From positions 1-64,000 of the forward strand of contig JBCCGK010000043.1 in NCBI GenBank assembly GCA_039029315.1: a stretch of 64,000 nt of DNA, read 5' to 3'. Positions 59,523 through 64,000 of this stretch are shown here, one piece after another. Source of the stretch: JBCCCJ01 sp039029315 (GTDB lineage: Bacteria; Bacteroidota; Bacteroidia; J057). The notes under the pieces are model-generated. The model saw only the letters and a program-made list of their open reading frames with translations. It had not been told where the DNA came from and ran no database searches. Both the position numbers and the translations under genes were made by a program. The number at the start of each line of letters is the position of its first letter. The stretch's first letter is position 1.

Positions 59523-60407
59523 ATGAATCAGTCCTCTCCACTTATTCAGAATCTCGGCATACAATTATTTTCTCTTCCCAAATTGCTGGAATCAGATGTC
59601 AGATCCAGCATTCAGATGTTGGGAGAAATGGGCTATACAGAACTAGAGCTATATGGTCCATATCCATTTAGCGCAGAAACCAATAAGAACAATTGGGCTG
59701 CCCTCACGCCTATGCTGGGATTCAGCGGTAGCGGATATTTCGGCCATCCTGTGTCGGAATTCCAATCAATTCTGGAAGATTACAATATGAAGATCCCTTC
59801 CATTCATACTGACCTTGATACCCTACAAGACCATATGGGCAAACTTGGGGAAGCGGGAGATATGTTGGGCTTCACTTATGTAGGCCTTCCTGCTATCCCG
59901 GATGACAAGCGCGTCACACTGGATGACTACAAGCGAATCGCAGATGACTTCAATAAGATAGGCGAGGAAGCCCAAAAGAATGAACTGAAATTCGCCTACC
60001 ACAATCATGGATATGGCTTGCAGGAACTTGATGGAGAGATTCCGCTCAATGTGATTCTGGACAGAACTCAAGCGGATCTGGTTTTTTTTGAAATGGACAT
60101 TTACTGGACAAGTGCAGGAAGGGCCAATCCCATTGACTATTTGAATGCTTATCCTGGCCGCTATCATCTGATGCATCTCAAGGATATGAAAGAAAAAGTC
60201 CATTTTTCAGGGGATGGTGGAGACGCTTCTCAATGGATCGCCTTGTTTCCTTTCATGGCAAGTGCGGGAGATGGGGTACTGGATTTGTCTGGCATCATCG
60301 CCGCCGCGAGGCAATCAGGGGTCAAGCATTTCCTGGTGGAGCAGGATATGGTCGATCAACCAGAGATCGCCCTGAACAGAAGTGCACAATTTCTGACATC
60401 TTTGTAA
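59523..60407 (+). CDS. Sugar phosphate isomerase/epimerase-like protein
   Basis: 294 residues; start set at ATG 59523. A xylose isomerase-like TIM barrel (AP endonuclease 2 superfamily): NLGIQLFSLPKLL, MGYTELELYGPY, IPSIHTDLDTL, KFAYHNHGYGLQELDGEIPLNVIL, FFEMDIYWTSAGRANPIDYL, YPGRYHLMHLKDM and HFLVEQDMV, with His and Glu metal ligands in the expected strands. The PVC-type dehydrogenase gene follows, a pairing often seen in sugar-degrading Bacteroidota and Planctomycetes. Confidence 0.85.
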   Translation: MNQSSPLIQNLGIQLFSLPKLLESDVRSSIQMLGEMGYTELELYGPYPFSAETNKNNWAALTPMLGFSGSGYFGHPVSEFQSILEDYNMKIPSIHTDLDTLQDHMGKLGEAGDMLGFTYVGLPAIPDDKRVTLDDYKRIADDFNKIGEEAQKNELKFAYHNHGYGLQELDGEIPLNVILDRTQADLVFFEMDIYWTSAGRANPIDYLNAYPGRYHLMHLKDMKEKVHFSGDGGDASQWIALFPFMASAGDGVLDLSGIIAAARQSGVKHFLVEQDMVDQPEIALNRSAQFLTSL

Positions 60408-60645
60408 TTTACCTGAGAGGCATGGGATAGATATATGTGTTCGCATGATTTTTTGATCATAAGTATTGAACACCTTCCAAGGTTGGCGACAAGTGATCAT
60501 GCTTTTTGGGGAGAGTGCTCTAATCCCTGCTTCTTCCCGGCCTGTCTATCCTATTCCTCTACCCGAATATATCATCCATTCAAATGGGAATCTCCCTCAT
60601 ACCCCTTGCCTCATTTTCGCATTGATCCGATATAGATTTTACTTT

Positions 60646-63600
60646 ATGATCAAAAGGGAAACAGATACCTTCAAATTTAGCTGGCAGTGCTGGGCCTGTC
60701 TCCTTTTCTATGTGTTTGGTTGCAATGATCCTCTACCTTCGGAGAATATTGATTCTCAATCTCTTGCAGCAACTCCTGAAGTGGCTGCATATATGGAACA
60801 GTTCACAGGTCGAGGGGATCAGGCCGATGACAGCCAGCCCGTTCCTCCAGAAGAAGTGCTGACTCAATTCCGCTTTCCTTCTGATCTGGCGCTGGATTTG
60901 ATCGCAGCAGAACCTATGATCCACCAGCCAGTAGAGATAAATTTTGATCACCGGGGCCGATTGTGGGTCGTTCAATATAGCCAATACCCCTTTCCAGCTG
61001 GACTCAAAATCGTTGGGTATGATTACCATTTGCGGGCACAATTTGATCATATGCCTGATCCACCGCCTCAAGGCATCAAGGGAGCAGACAAAATCAGTAT
61101 CCTGGAAGATAGCAATGGAGATGGGAAACTTGATCAGATAACAGATGCAATTACAGGTCTCAATATCGCTACCAGTGTAACATGGGGCCGAGGAAAAGTC
61201 TGGGTTCTGAATCCTCCTTATCTACTGGCCTTCCCTGATCCTGATGGAGATGGGATTCCCAATGGTCCTCCCAGGGTTCATTTGCGCGGGTTTGGCCTCG
61301 AAGATACCCATGCAGTGGCCAATAGTCTTCGTTGGGGCCCGGACGGATGGCTGTATGGGGCACAAGGGAGTACCTGCGTGGCCACTATCAGCTCTTCGGT
61401 CAGCAAGAATATCCACTTCAAAGGACAAGCCATTTGGCGATATCATCCAGAAACAGAGGTATTTGAGATTTATGCAGAAGGGGGTGGCAATACCTTCCAT
61501 GTCGAGATAGATGACAAAGGCAGAATCTATTCCGGTCACAATGGTTCAGGAGCCAGAGGCCCCTACTACAAACAAGGGGCCTACTATCCAAAAAACTGGG
61601 GAAAGCATGGGGCTTTGACCAATCCGTATGCTTTTGGGTTCTTGCCACACATGGCATTAGAAGGGGAGGCATTAAGGTTCACGCATGCCTTTCTTCGATA
61701 TGGTGGAGCCAGCCTTCCTGAAGTATATCATGACAAACTAATTGGCATCAATCCGTTGCACAATTTTCTTCAACTCAGTAGTTTTGACCCTCTTGGATCT
61801 ACTTTTAAGAATAATGATCTTCGGCGAATCCTGGAAACTGATGATCATTGGTTCAGGCCAGTTGATATCAAAGCAGGTCCTGAAGGGGGCATATATATCG
61901 CCGATTGGTACGACAGCCGTCTGTCCCATATCGATCCCAGAGACACCTGGCATCGCAATAGCGGCAGAATTTACCGCTTACGCAGCGCTGGACAATCTCC
62001 TCCTTCTTTGAAAATGGACATTAGCACTTCTTCCAATGAAGAATTGATAGATCTGCTGAATCATCCCAACAGATGGTTCCGGCAGCAGGCTCTCCGACAA
62101 TTGGGAGACAGAAAAGACCACAGCCTGATTCCCCAATTGACCACACTCATGGAGCAATCCAGCGGGCAATTGGCTTTGGAAGCATTATGGGCCATCCATT
62201 TGACCGATGGGCTAAGAGATTCTATAGCCAGTATCGGTCTCAGACATGCTGATCCCTATGTGCGCTTGTGGACTGTGCGCCTGCTAGGAGATAGAAGAAC
62301 GGTTTCCCAAGCCATAAACACGAAAGTCTTGGACATGGCCTCACAGGCAACTCATCCTGAAGTCCTCAGTCAATTGGCTGCATCCGCCAAGCGTTTTCCT
62401 GCCCAGCTTGCCTTGCCCCTCATTCAGGTATTGAGTCACAACAAAGCATGTGCAAGAGATTCTGAGATCCCATTGCAAATTTGGTGGGCACTTGAAGACA
62501 AATCTGTAAGCCAGCGGGAGTCAGTCCTGGCGTTGTTTTCCTCTCCTTCCTTTTGGAAAATTCCACTGATTCAGAACACAATCCTCGAACGATTGATGCA
62601 GCGATATATCATGACAGGGGATCAGAGGAATCATCAAGCCGCAGCGAGCTTGCTTCACATGGCCCCGGATTCAGGCTCGATTGTTCGACTGATGACAGGT
62701 TTGACCGAAGGCTTGCGCGGACGAGAGACGATTGAGTTACCATCGGAATTATCCATTGCACTTGAGACTTACTGGAAGCAGATCGGAGAAAGCAGCATTG
62801 CGATTGGTCTCAGACAAGGCAAAGCTGAAGCACTTTCTCAGGCACTGATTGAGGTTCGAACTCCTCAAACGTCGACAAGCAAACGATTGGCGTATATTCG
62901 CATCCTAGGAGAAACCCATCCACCACCAGCCGCAGCTGTCCTTCTGGAGATGGTGGGAGACCACAACAACACAGCAGCAGTGCGGCAAGCCTCACTTTAT
63001 GCCCTCGCAGGGTACAATGATCCAGAGATTGGGAACAAGATCATCGATTGGTATCCTGATCGGCTTCGGGCTGATCCTGATGTCAAAGAAGCTGCCCAGG
63101 AAGTATTGGGGATGCGAGCAAGCTGGACAAAGGCCCTTTTGGTGGACATGGATGTCCGCAAACACATTCTTCCTGATGACATCCCAGACAATGTAGTTCG
63201 TCAATATCGACTTCATGAAGATCCTGATATCCAGCGGTTGACAAGTCTACTCTGGCCCCAGATTCAGGAGATGACTACCGCTAACCGACAAGCCAGTCTG
63301 GAACGGATGCGATCGATCCTCAAACAACAAGCAGGAGAAGAGATTCCTGGCAAAGCTCTCTTTCAAGGGATTTGTGGTAGTTGTCATCAATTGTTCGGTG
63401 AAGGAGGAAAGATTGGACCGGATTTGACAGGCTACGAACGAAGCAATCTGTCTTATCTCCTGGCTCATACAATCGATCCAAGTGCCGAAATCAGAGAGGG
63501 ATATGTCCAGTATCGAATTCTTACTAAAGATGCACAACTCTTCACTGGCACCATTGTCAGCAAAAGCGGAGGTGTCATTAGGGTCAGAAGTATTTCTGGT

Positions 63601-63744
63601 CAAGAAGTAGATCTTCCCGAGGAGCAGTTGCAGCACGTACAAGCGCAACGGACATCTCTGATGCCAGAACGTCTGCTTGAAGACCTGTCAGATCAAGAGT
63701 TGCAAGATTTATTTGCCTATTTGATGAAAGAGAATGACCTCTGA
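60646..63744 (+). CDS. PVC-type heme-binding dehydrogenase-like protein (lipoprotein)
   Basis: 1032 residues; start set at ATG 60646, giving a lipoprotein signal (MIKRETDTFKFSWQCWACLLFYVFGC). A beta-propeller dehydrogenase-like part (about 65-450: EEVLTQFRFPSDLALDLIAAEPMIHQPVEINFDHRGRLWVVQ ... ITGLNIATSVTWGRGKVWVLNPPYLL, GWLYGAQGST, GGIYIADWYDSRLSH) is followed by HEAT-type helical repeats (about 475-880) and a C-terminal cytochrome c-like domain with CGSCHQLF (heme site) and IGPDLTGYER. This is the PVC-type heme-binding, membrane-bound dehydrogenase family, expected to oxidise a sugar or aldehyde in the periplasm. Confidence 0.88.
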   Translation: MIKRETDTFKFSWQCWACLLFYVFGCNDPLPSENIDSQSLAATPEVAAYMEQFTGRGDQADDSQPVPPEEVLTQFRFPSDLALDLIAAEPMIHQPVEINFDHRGRLWVVQYSQYPFPAGLKIVGYDYHLRAQFDHMPDPPPQGIKGADKISILEDSNGDGKLDQITDAITGLNIATSVTWGRGKVWVLNPPYLLAFPDPDGDGIPNGPPRVHLRGFGLEDTHAVANSLRWGPDGWLYGAQGSTCVATISSSVSKNIHFKGQAIWRYHPETEVFEIYAEGGGNTFHVEIDDKGRIYSGHNGSGARGPYYKQGAYYPKNWGKHGALTNPYAFGFLPHMALEGEALRFTHAFLRYGGASLPEVYHDKLIGINPLHNFLQLSSFDPLGSTFKNNDLRRILETDDHWFRPVDIKAGPEGGIYIADWYDSRLSHIDPRDTWHRNSGRIYRLRSAGQSPPSLKMDISTSSNEELIDLLNHPNRWFRQQALRQLGDRKDHSLIPQLTTLMEQSSGQLALEALWAIHLTDGLRDSIASIGLRHADPYVRLWTVRLLGDRRTVSQAINTKVLDMASQATHPEVLSQLAASAKRFPAQLALPLIQVLSHNKACARDSEIPLQIWWALEDKSVSQRESVLALFSSPSFWKIPLIQNTILERLMQRYIMTGDQRNHQAAASLLHMAPDSGSIVRLMTGLTEGLRGRETIELPSELSIALETYWKQIGESSIAIGLRQGKAEALSQALIEVRTPQTSTSKRLAYIRILGETHPPPAAAVLLEMVGDHNNTAAVRQASLYALAGYNDPEIGNKIIDWYPDRLRADPDVKEAAQEVLGMRASWTKALLVDMDVRKHILPDDIPDNVVRQYRLHEDPDIQRLTSLLWPQIQEMTTANRQASLERMRSILKQQAGEEIPGKALFQGICGSCHQLFGEGGKIGPDLTGYERSNLSYLLAHTIDPSAEIREGYVQYRILTKDAQLFTGTIVSKSGGVIRVRSISGQEVDLPEEQLQHVQAQRTSLMPERLLEDLSDQELQDLFAYLMKENDL

Positions 63745-63849
63745 TCGATCACTTCATACAGGTCTTTGGACAGTTCAGCAGAAAAGACCGCAAACCGGAC
63801 ATAATATCCTTGACCTCCTAAACGTTTTTTCATAAATTCGGCAATGTGT

Positions 63850-63866
63850 GTAGAATGTCATTCTAC
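63850..63866. other. Small palindrome GTAGAATG-t-CATTCTAC
   Basis: A perfect 8-bp inverted repeat around one base, between the dehydrogenase stop and the truncated frame at the right edge. No T-run worth calling follows. Possibly a regulator site for the next gene. Confidence 0.35.
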
Positions 63867-63935
63867 CTCTTTCCTCTATTAAGGGTCCTCTTATTTCATA
63901 TTCACAGATCAAATTTTGATCACAACAAGATTCTT

Positions 63936-64000
63936 ATGGTAACATTTCAGGACATCATGACCCAGGGCATTATATTTTACGACCCGGAATATCGCGATGA
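63936..64000 (+). CDS. Truncated frame at the right window edge
   Basis: An ATG opens a frame that stays open to the edge (MVTFQDIMTQGIIFYDPEYRD). Too short to identify. It is preceded by an AT-rich region as expected for a gene start. Only 21 residues are visible, so this is a weak call. Confidence 0.35.
   Translation, partial: MVTFQDIMTQGIIFYDPEYRD

Overview
The window looks like chromosomal DNA of a member of the Bacteroidota, most likely a marine or environmental Saprospiria/Cytophagia-type bacterium. The pointers are a PorT-like gene pair next to engB and menG, several secreted proteins ending in type IX secretion (T9SS) type A sorting domains, a LytTR-type two-component pair, BlaI/M56 pairs, and promoters with the Bacteroidota -7 box TAnnTTTG and little Shine-Dalgarno sequence. 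No rRNA, tRNA or CRISPR array was recognised.

Layout. 1-139: the tail of an insertion sequence (ISKra4-like transposase end). 236-6900: a glycosyltransferase-2/glycosidase fusion, a companion glycosidase lipoprotein, then a LytS/LytTR-type kinase and regulator. 7159-9203: SnoaL-like protein and a BlaI/M56 pair. 9301-13175: engB, menG and two tandem PorT paralogues. 13181-16640: a two-gene unit encoding a SIR2-like protein with a putative effector-associated domain, followed by a membrane-spanning STAND NTPase with a periplasmic OmpA domain; this is the best candidate for an undescribed conflict or envelope-surveillance system. 16707-19617: an acyl-CoA dehydrogenase overlapping two small membrane proteins that look like a split DUF1214/DUF1254 pair. 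20027-26028: secreted proteins (VWA, Ycf48-repeat T9SS cargo, coiled-coil, S41 peptidase). 26061-27541: ECF sigma factor and membrane partner. 27860-29883: CCA-adding enzyme and a barrel protein.

29963-34149: a redox-stress-like run (MarR, FMN reductase, two pirins, outer-membrane protein, isochorismatase-like hydrolase) with the same 12-bp operator before the MarR gene and before the second pirin. 34282-36788: DUF5655 protein, MATE pump and a second MarR. 37018-40259: unknown protein, cupin, SLC13 transporter, SufE. 40260-47429: serine hydrolase, a T9SS-sorted glycosidase with an inserted carbohydrate-binding module, ICMT-like methyltransferase, DUF3311/SSS symporter pair. 47910-50214: two tandem front-end-type fatty acid desaturases. 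50397-50564: a MITE-like foldback element. 50597-54546: beta-helix protein with T9SS tail and a second BlaI/M56(TonB) pair. 54815-63744: Crp/Fnr regulator, SMP-30-like lipoprotein, bestrophin, TetR with a haloalkane-dehalogenase-like target gene sharing its operator, sugar isomerase-like protein and a PVC-type cytochrome/dehydrogenase. A truncated frame opens at the right edge.

Function calls rest on motifs read by eye; no database search was possible.
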